NCBI GenBank assembly: GCA_034506395.1
Contig: JAPDPQ010000025.1
Coordinates: 1 to 64,000, forward strand
DNA: 64,000 nucleotides
Source: a candidate division KSB1 bacterium
GTDB taxonomy: Bacteria > Zhuqueibacterota > Zhuqueibacteria > Thermofontimicrobiales > Thermofontimicrobiaceae
Direction: 5' to 3'
Part shown: positions 16,301 through 24,885 of the stretch, in pieces
How positions within the stretch are numbered: position 1 is the stretch's first letter
Layout: each line of letters opens with the position of its first letter
Notes under the pieces: generated by a model
Told to the model about the DNA's origin: nothing
The model's input: the letters and a program-made list of their open reading frames with translations, nothing else
Database searches by the model: none
Made by a program: the position numbers and the translations under genes

Positions 16301-19300
16301 CGATCTTAAGATCAGCGGTGGTGGATTCGTTATAAATCCACAGCGGCAGCCTTTTGACCGCGCCGATCAAAAGCTCACCGAAATTGAGTGATTGCGGCGA
16401 AACGGCCACCTTCGCCCCAGTGTAAACTACACCATTGCCAATGAGTCTTACCCGGGCATCAGGCTTCTTGGGATCGTTGCTCTTGATGTTCAGATATGCG
16501 GTAAAGGATCCTGCTTTCGTAGGCGAAAAACTGACCAACAATTGTGCGCTCTGCCCCGCTCCAATCATCAGCAAATTATCTTTGACTGAAAATTGAGCGT
16601 CACTGGTGGCAAGTTGGATGATCTCAAGGTTTTGTTCCCCAGAATTTCGAATTGTCAGGAGCAAAGACTTAGACCGATCAGTTGGGACCGTACCAAAATT
16701 CAGCAGAGTATCCGGCAAAACTAATTGCTGCTGAGTTGGCTCTCTTCCAGTGCCTGAAAGCTTCACCAATAGCGTCGCTCGTTTTGGATCATTACTGACG
16801 ATTTTCAGCGTATCGCGATAGATTTTCGCTGTTGTAGGCGTAAACGAAATGATGATCGAGCCCGAGCTTTTGGGTGCAACCTGAAGACTGGTGAGATTCG
16901 GTTTAAACGATGGATCTTTGGCCGTAACGCTGGTGATTTTTAGATATTTTTCTCCAATATTGTTTATGGTCAACACCAGGGCCTTCGTCGTTCGCAACGC
17001 AACCTTGTCGAAATTTAAACTATCTGGGAAAATCGTGATCTGCTGGTCGATAGAATCTCTTCCTGTTCCGATTAAATCCACAACCTTGCTTGGTAAAACA
17101 GGATCGTCACTGAGAATCGTCAGTTTTGCTTTAAAAGTTTTTATTGAGTCTGGTGTGAAGGTAATTGGAACCTGTCTGCTGCTATTATATTCCAGCAAAA
17201 AGTTTGTCAGTTGGGGCTTAAAATGCTTATTGTTCGATTCAATATTTGAAATCGTGAGCGGCCTTTGCCCTAAATTGGCCACCCAAAGATATGCCGTTGC
17301 CGTAGAACGGATCAGCACTTGTTTAAAATCGACTGGTTCTGGTGAAACAATAATTTGTTGAGTTCTCCCCTTTCCCTTCCCAGTCACTGGAACATAGATC
17401 AAATAATTGCTTGGATCATTGCTCTTTATTTCCAAGGTCGATCGAATTTCAACTGTATCTGTGGGTGTAAATTGAATGGCTAATTGATGACTCTGTCCGC
17501 CTTCTAAAAGCAATGAATCCTGGCTGACCACAAAATGAGGATCGCGGCTTTGAATGGCGATCAATTTAAGCGGCAAATCACCCAAATTTTGAACAGTCAG
17601 GTAATTCGTGAGTTTTTGGCCAAGTTCTACTTGACCAAAATTGAGCTCCTTTGGAGAATACGCCAGTTGCGGTGCAAGCAAAGTTCTGCCAGTTCCGCTG
17701 AGCGGTAGACGCATCACGCTAGAATCCGGATCATTGCTGGTGACAATGAGCTCAGCTTCAATTTTGCCTAGAACCTTAGGCTGAAACGTGAGGTTCACCA
17801 ATTGATTTGCCCATGGCGCAATGGTCAGATGGTGCTTATCTGCGGTAAATTGATCATTATTTGGAACGATGCTGTTAATGATCAATTCCTTTTCTCCTTG
17901 ATTGCTGATGGAGAATTGAGCGGTTTTATTGCGGCCAAGCGCCACTGAGCCAAAATCAAATTGATTGGGATAAATGCTAATATTCGGCGGCAGAAGCTCC
18001 CGACCTTCGCCAAGCATTGGGATCTTTAGGGCATTATGAAGCGGATCATTGCTGTAAATCGTCAGATCGGCCTCAAATTTTCCGATGCTATCAGGACGAA
18101 ATGTGACCACCAGCCAAATCGCATTGCTGGGTGAAATCTCAATGGGTTGCTTGAAATCGAATGAAAAATTATCGCTGCTGCTTTTGATATTATCGATTTT
18201 CAGAATCATCTCTCCATCATTGCGAATCTGGAGGTTTTGGTACCCAGCCAATCCAGCTCCCACAGATCCGAAATTGAGCTGATTCGGTTGCACAGCGAGC
18301 TGCTGATCTCGAAGTGTCCGGCCAACTCCTTGCAATAGAACTCGAACAATCGGCGTCTCCGGGTCATTATTGGCAATGGTCAGGGTATCACTATAGTTTC
18401 TAACCTCTTTCGGCGTAAATGTCACATAGATTGTTTGGTAGGATTGAGGCCCAACTACAAGGGCGCTAGTGTTGACAGCAAAATTTGTCGTCCGAGTGGA
18501 AACATTTGTAACAGTTAAATCTTTTTCACCGGTATTGGAAATGGTTAACGGATAACTTCGCTGCTGCGTTACTGGGACTTCTCCGAATGAAAGCGAAGCC
18601 GCCGAAAGAACAATATTCTGATTTCGGAGCAACCGGCCATAGCCTGATAAAGCGATATTCTGGTTCTGATTATCGGGATCATCACTTTGAATTCGAAGTG
18701 TTGCCTGATAGGTCTTCCGCTCTTTGGGCGTGAAAGTGATCAGGATATAGCGTGTGTTTCCAGGCGGTAAAGTAAAAGCGCTGGTATTGGGAATGAAACT
18801 CGAATCGGTAGTGACGATACTTTGAACGTTCAGCGCCCGCTCTCCAGTATTTTTCACCCAGATATACCTGCTGGAACTTTGATTGAGCGCGACACTATCG
18901 AATGACACCTGTGTCTGGCTCACAGCGATATTTTGCGGTAACGGATCACGACCCGTTCCCGAAAGCGGAATCTCTCGATTGCCAGGCTCGTTAGTCGTAA
19001 TGGTGACCGTCCCAGAAAATAACCCGATTTGTTTTGGAGTAAAAGTAACCGACACAGTTCGATATTGACCGTACGGCACGCTGAGCACATTCGGAGTAAC
19101 CGAATAGGGAGAATTTGTCTCTTTGATACTCAGTTTGCTGATCTCCAGTGTTTTTTCCCCAGAATTGGAGATCGTAAAAGTCTTGGTAAGGCTCTGATTC
19201 GTTGCTACCTGACCGAAATCGATTCGTTGGACACTTAGCTCCATTTTCGGATTTGTCAATTCACGACCAGATCCAGTGAGATAGACGAACAAGGTATCCC

Positions 19301-21722
19301 GTTGCACATCGTTGCTAACAATCATCAAGTGGCCTTTAATAGTTCCAACAGCATTGGGCGTAAAGGTCACCGCTATGCTGGACGTATAACCAGGCTGAAT
19401 TGTGACTGAACTGGGATATGCAGCATAACGAGGATCGCTGGATTTAATTCCGCGCACGTAAAGTGACTCCTCTCCCCTATTGCTGACATTGAAATAGGCG
19501 GTTTTCGAAGCCCCGATCGCAACGGTGCCAAATTTCAACGTGTCTGCTGAAATTGAAATTTCAGGTGGAGCTGCTTTGCGACAAGAGCCAAATATTGGAA
19601 TAAAGTAATCCGGAATCGACAGATCAGAGCTATTGATATCCAATTGCGTATTTGCGCTGCCAAGTCTTTGAGCATAGTATGTTATTAAAACATAGGCGCG
19701 GCCACGGGGCGGAATGATGAAACGAGTCATATTGGCGCGATATTGACTGTCTGCGGCAGTAATGTTATAAATCTCAAGGTTATTATCTCCAGTGTTATCG
19801 ATCGCCAAATAAATCGATTTTTGAGAGCCCAAGGCCACAGCGCCGAATTTTAGCGTATCTGGCGTAACGGCGATTCGAGGGGTTCCATAGCGGATGCCTT
19901 TCCCTCGTAACACGATCCGAAGATTGGGGCGAAGCGTATCATTGCTTTGAATCGTCAAAAAACCCTCAATATCCCCGACAACAATTGGGCGAAATGTCAC
20001 ACCCACATATTTGCCTTTTTTCGGGTTTAGCACAAATCCTAACGAATCTGTGGTGGTAAATTGGGAATTGGACGATTTGATCCTTGAGATCTTAAGCGGT
20101 TCATAACGATCATCGTTGTAAACGTAAATGTATTTGATTTGGCTATTGCCAATCACCACTTGCTCAAATTGCAAAGTATCTTCATCAACGGTGATAATTG
20201 GGATGGTCGGTCGATATCCACGGCCACTAACTGTAACTTTCAATGAATCATTTTTCGGATCATTGCTCAAAAATAAGATATAATCTACAATAGTGTCTTC
20301 TCTAGTCGGCTTGAAAACGACATTGATATCGCGATATTGACTGGGCAGAATTGTAAAAGTAGTGTCGCTGACGCTAAAATCTGGATCATGTGGAATGACT
20401 TTAAAAACTCGGAGGATTTCATCGCCCTTGTTTTCGACCCGCATGACGCGAAGCTTCGAGTAATTTGGGATGATTTTTGTGGTATCAAAGTTCACCGATT
20501 TTGCTGCGATCTGCGGCTGGCCGGGAGAAACTGATTCAAATTTGACCTTGGTGAGATTCGATTTCAACTGCACTACATAGGCCTTCAACGTTGGATAATT
20601 TCTATTAAAAGCAACACAATTTTGCACGAATTGATACGTGCTATCAAATTTCACCTTGCTGGTATATAGTCCACCAGTGGTAGGATAATAGAGATAGACG
20701 TCGTAAGTTTTGTTCTGGGCATTCTGAGGATTGAACTTTATAACTTCGAGGTAATTTCTCTCATTTCTGATAAAGCTGCAATTGCCGACGGTTTCGATAG
20801 TCGCGACTCTTGTTCCGCTGAAGAGGTATTGATGGAGCTTTTGCTGGTCAACATCAACATTTTTCTCCAAGATCCACATCCGCTGATTCACTGGATCTGA
20901 ATAGAGCTGCCGCTGGAGACTGACTGGTACGGCATGATCGGCAATCGTAATTCCTTCTTTGTAAGTGGACAAGTTTTCATTGAAAATCATCATTTTGGTG
21001 GAATAGCTGTTGCTTTGATTGACTTCAAGGATGGCCCAGACACGACCGCTATCATCCGCTGCAATGTCGGTATTAAACACATAAGTATATTGACCAATGT
21101 TATTCGGGCCAAGCTCTCGGGTGCCAGTGGTGGAATAACGGGCCAATTTGCCTTGACTATCCGCATTAGGTTGAATCTGATTGTGCCAGGAGATCCACAT
21201 TTTGCCGTTTCTTCCAGCGGTAATTTTCGGCAAAAACGCTGCTTTGTCGATCACAGTGGAATCCTTTTTTACCGTGCCAGTCGAATCAAAAATGACAAAA
21301 TAGCCTCCTTGTTTTCCCTGAATTGCAACCCAAACATCGCCGGTCAGGCTGTTCAATGCTGCTCGGATCGACTGATATTTCGGATCGCTTTCGGAAGCCC
21401 CGAAGCCGACAATCTGCTCGCGCTTATAGACATACCCGTTTGGCTGAAAAATTTTCAAGTAAACAGGTTGTCCTGCGCCGTTCGATCGAAAATAAAAGCA
21501 CCATACCTTGCCGAAATTGTCGATCACCATGTCCTCATGATAAGTGTCTCCTTTATCAGTAAGCAGTTGCCAGCCATCGACTGGCGGGTAATCGATCACT
21601 CTGGTATCCAATGGGAAAATATTGCTTAATCGGGACACGGTACCAGCGAATGCATTTGCATTTATTAAAAACGCTGTCAACGCAAGGATGTAGAGCGCAA
21701 TTGGCAATCGAAAGGATTTCAT
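13317..21722 (-). CDS. Giant secreted protein: propeller, 14 tandem ASH/Ig domains, LamG, FlgD-like C-terminal domain
   Basis: At 2,801 residues this is the largest gene in the window. A signal peptide (1-26) is followed by a propeller-like region (about 30-400) with recurring GxVW/GKMW motifs. I count 14 tandem repeats of about 105 residues (about 405-1870; DNA about 16110-20505), each with a LxFGxVxxG start, an NxGExxLxI core, a VxFxPxxxG strand and a SNDPxxxxxxxxLxGxGR end, the pattern of ASH/choice-of-anchor-D Ig domains. Then come a carbohydrate-binding-like region (about 1875-2050), a LamG/concanavalin-like domain (about 2055-2260), a beta-rich region, and a C-terminal FlgD-like domain (about 2708-2801) with NYPNPFN and ATGVYIIQLRS, as in type IX cargo. 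Most likely a surface-exposed or released adhesin-like fibre. SD GAGG precedes the ATG; it is 37 bp after the SUMF1-like gene. Confidence 0.9.
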   Translation of the reverse strand: MKSFRLPIALYILALTAFLINANAFAGTVSRLSNIFPLDTRVIDYPPVDGWQLLTDKGDTYHEDMVIDNFGKVWCFYFRSNGAGQPVYLKIFQPNGYVYKREQIVGFGASESDPKYQSIRAALNSLTGDVWVAIQGKQGGYFVIFDSTGTVKKDSTVIDKAAFLPKITAGRNGKMWISWHNQIQPNADSQGKLARYSTTGTRELGPNNIGQYTYVFNTDIAADDSGRVWAILEVNQSNSYSTKMMIFNENLSTYKEGITIADHAVPVSLQRQLYSDPVNQRMWILEKNVDVDQQKLHQYLFSGTRVATIETVGNCSFIRNERNYLEVIKFNPQNAQNKTYDVYLYYPTTGGLYTSKVKFDSTYQFVQNCVAFNRNYPTLKAYVVQLKSNLTKVKFESVSPGQPQIAAKSVNFDTTKIIPNYSKLRVMRVENKGDEILRVFKVIPHDPDFSVSDTTFTILPSQYRDINVVFKPTREDTIVDYILFLSNDPKNDSLKVTVSGRGYRPTIPIITVDEDTLQFEQVVIGNSQIKYIYVYNDDRYEPLKISRIKSSNSQFTTTDSLGFVLNPKKGKYVGVTFRPIVVGDIEGFLTIQSNDTLRPNLRIVLRGKGIRYGTPRIAVTPDTLKFGAVALGSQKSIYLAIDNTGDNNLEIYNITAADSQYRANMTRFIIPPRGRAYVLITYYAQRLGSANTQLDINSSDLSIPDYFIPIFGSCRKAAPPEISISADTLKFGTVAIGASKTAYFNVSNRGEESLYVRGIKSSDPRYAAYPSSVTIQPGYTSSIAVTFTPNAVGTIKGHLMIVSNDVQRDTLFVYLTGSGRELTNPKMELSVQRIDFGQVATNQSLTKTFTISNSGEKTLEISKLSIKETNSPYSVTPNVLSVPYGQYRTVSVTFTPKQIGLFSGTVTITTNEPGNREIPLSGTGRDPLPQNIAVSQTQVSFDSVALNQSSSRYIWVKNTGERALNVQSIVTTDSSFIPNTSAFTLPPGNTRYILITFTPKERKTYQATLRIQSDDPDNQNQNIALSGYGRLLRNQNIVLSAASLSFGEVPVTQQRSYPLTISNTGEKDLTVTNVSTRTTNFAVNTSALVVGPQSYQTIYVTFTPKEVRNYSDTLTIANNDPETPIVRVLLQGVGRTLRDQQLAVQPNQLNFGSVGAGLAGYQNLQIRNDGEMILKIDNIKSSSDNFSFDFKQPIEISPSNAIWLVVTFRPDSIGKFEADLTIYSNDPLHNALKIPMLGEGRELLPPNISIYPNQFDFGSVALGRNKTAQFSISNQGEKELIINSIVPNNDQFTADKHHLTIAPWANQLVNLTFQPKVLGKIEAELIVTSNDPDSSVMRLPLSGTGRTLLAPQLAYSPKELNFGQVELGQKLTNYLTVQNLGDLPLKLIAIQSRDPHFVVSQDSLLLEGGQSHQLAIQFTPTDTVEIRSTLEIKSNDPSNYLIYVPVTGKGKGRTQQIIVSPEPVDFKQVLIRSTATAYLWVANLGQRPLTISNIESNNKHFKPQLTNFLLEYNSSRQVPITFTPDSIKTFKAKLTILSDDPVLPSKVVDLIGTGRDSIDQQITIFPDSLNFDKVALRTTKALVLTINNIGEKYLKITSVTAKDPSFKPNLTSLQVAPKSSGSIIISFTPTTAKIYRDTLKIVSNDPKRATLLVKLSGTGREPTQQQLVLPDTLLNFGTVPTDRSKSLLLTIRNSGEQNLEIIQLATSDAQFSVKDNLLMIGAGQSAQLLVSFSPTKAGSFTAYLNIKSNDPKKPDARVRLIGNGVVYTGAKVAVSPQSLNFGELLIGAVKRLPLWIYNESTTADLKIDSISINNQAFRISKKSATIKAGSNLPLQVEFQPLFQGNQYGQATIYTNDQYQKLIQVSLFGIGIAEKVGQNVLAQLGWKIDGYTPVGDFFSPAPHTDSLLSDAPDRAWFIKDIMLSKLPTTSYVNICFDDYIQLYINGALVLIENSTQPIRWNIANRDIKQFLRLGRNRISVLVWNKQPGLGAFDCELIVDNEPKIRRGDQNWTHADATWWYYGAMGKEYPTPPPDSPYDRLWFHSDYGIAGSDTLEAQWVFEPTGSDTLYDNSPYGKKAILHNVKWVQGVIGQAMQFAGSKDSYAELYANINKIPQFIELWVNCYGAKQHIQNIITNKGTAEYGQGLFISKNMKLGVYYYNGILETKFTINPGTWYYVSTFYRWDKVWVYVNNVLVDSISYTQGIPVGSNICYLGGNPVDTDSVTAFYGAIDELKIRATDTMPTLMPAVAQMTPSVPDSSAKGTKVQLKFDIYPAPYKILTGIFEYAFGGSENYRRKTLSFRDSTFTSALQLAIPADSATIRGLKYRVSIQTNYGEVKYPSENQSYSWITVKTERESSNVVLPRRIHRMISVPYELDDPSVEAVLADNFGQVNPYQWRLFDWSQKDTSYVAYGDSTWQNRGAFSRGKAFWLITSQQRSYDAGAGRSPGNENYRIVLNPGWNMIGNPFPYPVRWSDIQKTSELISSPIYRSTIDSIGWIYSTQVIQPWEGYFVWNGDNVSRSLIVPPKEAPRGSLSKPKSAAVDYLEKYSDLAVLISATVRCGQFIDNDNLCGLAETADNEFDPCDLMEAPAIGDYVSLSINNKSWSNHPGRYAIDIRKLNDDGCAWPLELDYSLERPDRNMIIRIAAVTELPPGWRMFLFDESQDVAIDLQSNSTIVLNPIAGKNVSVYYKLVIGTEAFLRNNSNDIPLVPLEFELFQNYPNPFNAATTISFNLPKRMHVSLKIYNILGQLVKTLLDEEVKGGNHKIIWDATNDQGQMIATGVYIIQLRSQQNVAIKKLVVIK

Positions 21723-21759
21723 AGTTGCCTCGTTCGATTAGTTTAACACTGATGACTTG

Positions 21760-22899
21760 TTATCTTGCAATTCGAAAACCAAGGTCATATCGTTTGGTAT
21801 TTGGCGCTTTTTTCTCCCGAAAAGCGCAACGGAGCTCTGCTTCAGCTCGGTTCCAAGCGCCACCTCGGATTACTCGTTCTGTACCCGAGCTTGGTCCCAG
21901 TGGATTTTGACTCGGAGAAATTGAGTAATAGTCCTCCTGGTACCAGTCGTTGCACCATTCAAACACGTTCCCCGCCATATCATAGAGCCCGAAGCCATTA
22001 GGCTGAAACTTACCAACTGGCAAAGGCCCCCGGTTATTCGAAAAATGGGCCATTGAGTCCACCAATACTCCCTGATAAGATTGATAATTGCAGCGCGTAC
22101 CAGGGTCTTCATCTCCCCAGGGATATTTCTTTGTCGCAAGTCCACCTCGCGCTGCACGTTCCCATTGGGCTTCTGTGGGCAAATGAAAGCCATTTTTCGA
22201 AGGATTATAGCTCCAATTCGTTGTATCATAACAGGCATTAAATCCATATTGCTGGCTAAGCCAATTGCAATAGCGCACTGCGTCGTACCAGCTAACCCCA
22301 ACTACTGGATAATTCGGATAGTTCAAAAAGTATCCGATCGGCGCTTGACTGGCTCCTCCTTCTGGCGGATAAGCTCGGTGGGTTAGATCACAATAAATTT
22401 TGTATTCTGCATTGGTCACTGCGTACGGGGCGATATTGAATTCATTTAATCGGACAGTGTGGGGAGGCTTCTGGTCGAACAAACCATCGATATCCCCCAT
22501 TAAAAAACTATCTGCTGGGATCGAAACAACTCGATCGAGCTTTAAGTCACTGGCAATTAGCCTCACCCGAAAACTTTCGCCATATTGTTCAGGATAATCG
22601 ATGCCAGCATCCCAAACGATAAGCTTATCCTTGCCAGGTAGAATTGGAAAACCGTAATTACCACTGAAGCTTTTAGCCGGTACCGTGAAAGTCTTGCCGC
22701 TATCCCGCGAGACTTCAACGTAAACGAACAACATATCATTCTCTGGATCGCTTACATCGTAGCGGATGTCCACTAAAAAAGTGCCAGTCCGTTGCTCTGC
22801 AACGAGCGATTCAATCACTGGATTTCTATTTTGAGCTAAGATGTTGCTGATAACAGTCATGCAACAGCCAAAGGCGATCAGAATCATTTTTTTCATCAT
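21760..22899 (-). CDS. Secreted SUMF1/FGE-like protein without catalytic cysteines
   Basis: The 379-residue protein has a signal peptide (about 1-22), an Ig-like N-domain (VDIRYDVSDPENDMLFVYVEVSRD; about 25-115) and a formylglycine-generating-enzyme-type domain (about 120-379). The domain shows FLMGD, PPHTVRLNEFNIAPYAVTNAEY, PVVGVSWYDAVRYCNWLS, LPTEAQWERAARGG, GNVFEWCNDWY and RGGAWNRAEAELRCAFR. In true FGE the segment after RGG contains two catalytic cysteines (xCHRSYC); here it reads AWNRAEAEL, so sulfatase-activating activity is unlikely. FGE-like folds without catalysis occur in the gliding/type IX proteins GldK and GldJ, which makes the adjacency to a FlgD-like-CTD protein notable. ATG at 22899 has GGAG upstream. 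Confidence 0.88.
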   Translation of the reverse strand: MMKKMILIAFGCCMTVISNILAQNRNPVIESLVAEQRTGTFLVDIRYDVSDPENDMLFVYVEVSRDSGKTFTVPAKSFSGNYGFPILPGKDKLIVWDAGIDYPEQYGESFRVRLIASDLKLDRVVSIPADSFLMGDIDGLFDQKPPHTVRLNEFNIAPYAVTNAEYKIYCDLTHRAYPPEGGASQAPIGYFLNYPNYPVVGVSWYDAVRYCNWLSQQYGFNACYDTTNWSYNPSKNGFHLPTEAQWERAARGGLATKKYPWGDEDPGTRCNYQSYQGVLVDSMAHFSNNRGPLPVGKFQPNGFGLYDMAGNVFEWCNDWYQEDYYSISPSQNPLGPSSGTERVIRGGAWNRAEAELRCAFREKKAPNTKRYDLGFRIAR

Positions 22900-23035
22900 G
22901 GAATGAGCTCCACTTATTATGATCTACAACTGATTTTCGGTGATAATTTTCCTTTTCACACCCATGTACAAAACTTCACCCCCCACAGATGATAGCCTCC
23001 GCTTTTTCTAATTTTTTTGAAAGATTATCTCCCAA

Positions 23036-24406
23036 TCACCGGGGTGGTACCGATGGTGGCGTCGGCGGTAAAGGAAGCACCTCTTGATTTCGCCAGTCCT
23101 CCTCCCAGAATCGGGAATCAAAAAGGAGTTCTGAAGCTCCATTGCGCGAGTCATTGCCGGGCAAATAACCAAGTTCGAGATTCTGCGAAAGCTGCATTAA
23201 ACGATCTTCTGCTGATGTCGATAATGTGCCGAGTGCTTGATCTTTGCCCGCTGGGCCTGAAATTCCTGCTTCGAAAAATGCTGCGATAAAACTGCCTTGC
23301 TCGATGCTCTCCAAAGCCATGGCAAGGTCAAGATAGTTGGCTGCCAAAATAAAGCCAGGATCCAATCGGTTTGCCTCTCGAAAGCTGGTCACTGCTGCAG
23401 AATAGTCTCCGAGATCATATTGCTCCAAGCCACGACAGAACGCCTTGAACGCCTCCAGGCTCTTTGTTCGATTCATCCCAATTCTTTTGCGCTGCTCAGG
23501 AGTCAACTTGATCCCAAGCTGATCTATAACGCTGAACACGATATCCTTTTCGAAATCGAACAGCTCAGTCAATTCGCCACTCATCTCTTTTCCCTGCAGC
23601 GCACTTCGGGATTTCGTGTTGATCAAATTGGTCTGGATAGAAAGATAACGGTCCGCCTTGATCGTAAACGAACCATTCACAAGGTTTTTCGCTCCCATCA
23701 GGCGACCGAAGCGTGGAGCTGTGGCTTCATCAGCCAAGCCAGCCATCCCCAATTGCATTTCTTCAACAAGCTTTTCTAAATAAACCCGCTCAAGTACTTT
23801 GAGTTGATTTACCTGAGAAAGATCGGTAATCATCATCTCAGCCAGCCCTTTGCTCAATGAATTCCAATTCGGATCTTCCATGACGTTCAAAAAATAAAGT
23901 ACGCCAATGGCGTTATCTTCAATCTGATGATCGCCGATCTGATTTTCCATTTTTACTGCCATAGCAATTCGCTGGCCAATTTCGTCCTTCACCAATTGTT
24001 GAAATCTGGCCTTAGAAAGTTTATAATATGGGTCGGAGCGGGACATCGATGTGTAAAATCGATAAACTTTTTTGGCGAGCGGCTTTTTATTCAGCATCTC
24101 CAGGTTCATCCCCCCATAAAAAATGGCGCAGCTATTTCTGCGATCTTGACTCAGGATCTGTTTGCTCAAAGCGAACGACTGTTTATATTTTCCGAGCTTG
24201 AAATAGGCGATCATCGCACCAGATAAGGCGCGGATGTCCTTGGATAAGCCCAATGAGCTACCGCTCTCCGCAATTTTCAGATACTCGCGAAGCGCATTTT
24301 CATAGTCATTGGCCTTTAAGTAGCGGTCCGCCGTCATATATCGACTTGTTGCACAGCCGAATAACAAAACTAATAAAGCGGAAAGAAAAAGGATCTTGCT
24401 ATTCAC
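23036..24406 (-). CDS. CsgG-like lipoprotein with TPR repeats
   Basis: 456 residues from a GTG start with GAGGAG upstream. The signal peptide carries a lipobox with the lipidated cysteine at residue 18 (LLFGC). N-terminal TPR-like helices (about 25-150; YLKANDYENALREYLKIA) lead to a CsgG-like domain (about 175-310) with VLERVYLEKLVEEMQLGMAG and LMGAKNLVNGSF. Another TPR follows (AFCRGLEQYDLGDYSAAVTSFREANRLDPG), then a Pro-rich C-terminus. CsgG-type proteins are outer-membrane export or envelope-assembly proteins. This one is first in the five-gene minus-strand surface locus, 136 bp before the SUMF1-like gene. Confidence 0.85.
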   Translation of the reverse strand: MNSKILFLSALLVLLFGCATSRYMTADRYLKANDYENALREYLKIAESGSSLGLSKDIRALSGAMIAYFKLGKYKQSFALSKQILSQDRRNSCAIFYGGMNLEMLNKKPLAKKVYRFYTSMSRSDPYYKLSKARFQQLVKDEIGQRIAMAVKMENQIGDHQIEDNAIGVLYFLNVMEDPNWNSLSKGLAEMMITDLSQVNQLKVLERVYLEKLVEEMQLGMAGLADEATAPRFGRLMGAKNLVNGSFTIKADRYLSIQTNLINTKSRSALQGKEMSGELTELFDFEKDIVFSVIDQLGIKLTPEQRKRIGMNRTKSLEAFKAFCRGLEQYDLGDYSAAVTSFREANRLDPGFILAANYLDLAMALESIEQGSFIAAFFEAGISGPAGKDQALGTLSTSAEDRLMQLSQNLELGYLPGNDSRNGASELLFDSRFWEEDWRNQEVLPLPPTPPSVPPR

Positions 24407-24885
24407 AATCGCTCCTCTCTAAAAAATGTTTCTGGCTCGATAGTTGTCAATTTGAATTGTTGTCTGTGAGAACCAATCATGAAATATGATTTTTTTGAGG
24501 CATGTTTCGACTATTCTGTATCACTATAGAACAAATCTCTTCCTTTTCCCCCAGACATAGGAAGGATATCTGACTGGCTTTAAGCTGCTTTTTCTAATAT
24601 TTTGTTGGATTCAATTAACAAAAAGCGATCAGTTTAACGACAAATTTGAAATTAGAGTGAATTCGTGCAACAACTATTCCCCAGCATGGGTTTGTTGCAA
24701 AATTAAAACTTCGACAATGCCGCTAATCTTGCTACTAACTAATATTGAACTTTTGCTCGTTTTGGACTTTAAATTCTTAGTCAATGACAAATCTACCTGA
24801 TTCATGAACTGTCAGTGATTATTAAAATGAGTTGTCCAGGCAGTTTGGACCAAATTATACTCCGATTATCACAAAGGATTATATC
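24407..24885. other. Divergent intergenic region with an 8-bp inverted repeat
   Basis: These 479 bp lie between the divergently transcribed CsgG-lipoprotein gene and the kinase-deaminase fusion gene. I see no open reading frame with a ribosome-binding site and no RNA gene. A perfect inverted repeat TGCAACAA (24666-24673) and TTGTTGCA (24692-24699), 18 bp apart, could be an operator or a small hairpin. No promoter stands out by eye. Confidence 0.45.

Noticed and set aside
21760..22899. Active sulfatase-modifying formylglycine-generating enzyme
   Set aside because: The two catalytic cysteines are absent and no sulfatase is nearby.
11220..24406. Classical curli operon
   Set aside because: CsgG-like domains are present but no CsgA/CsgB-type repeat protein, CsgE or CsgF is visible.
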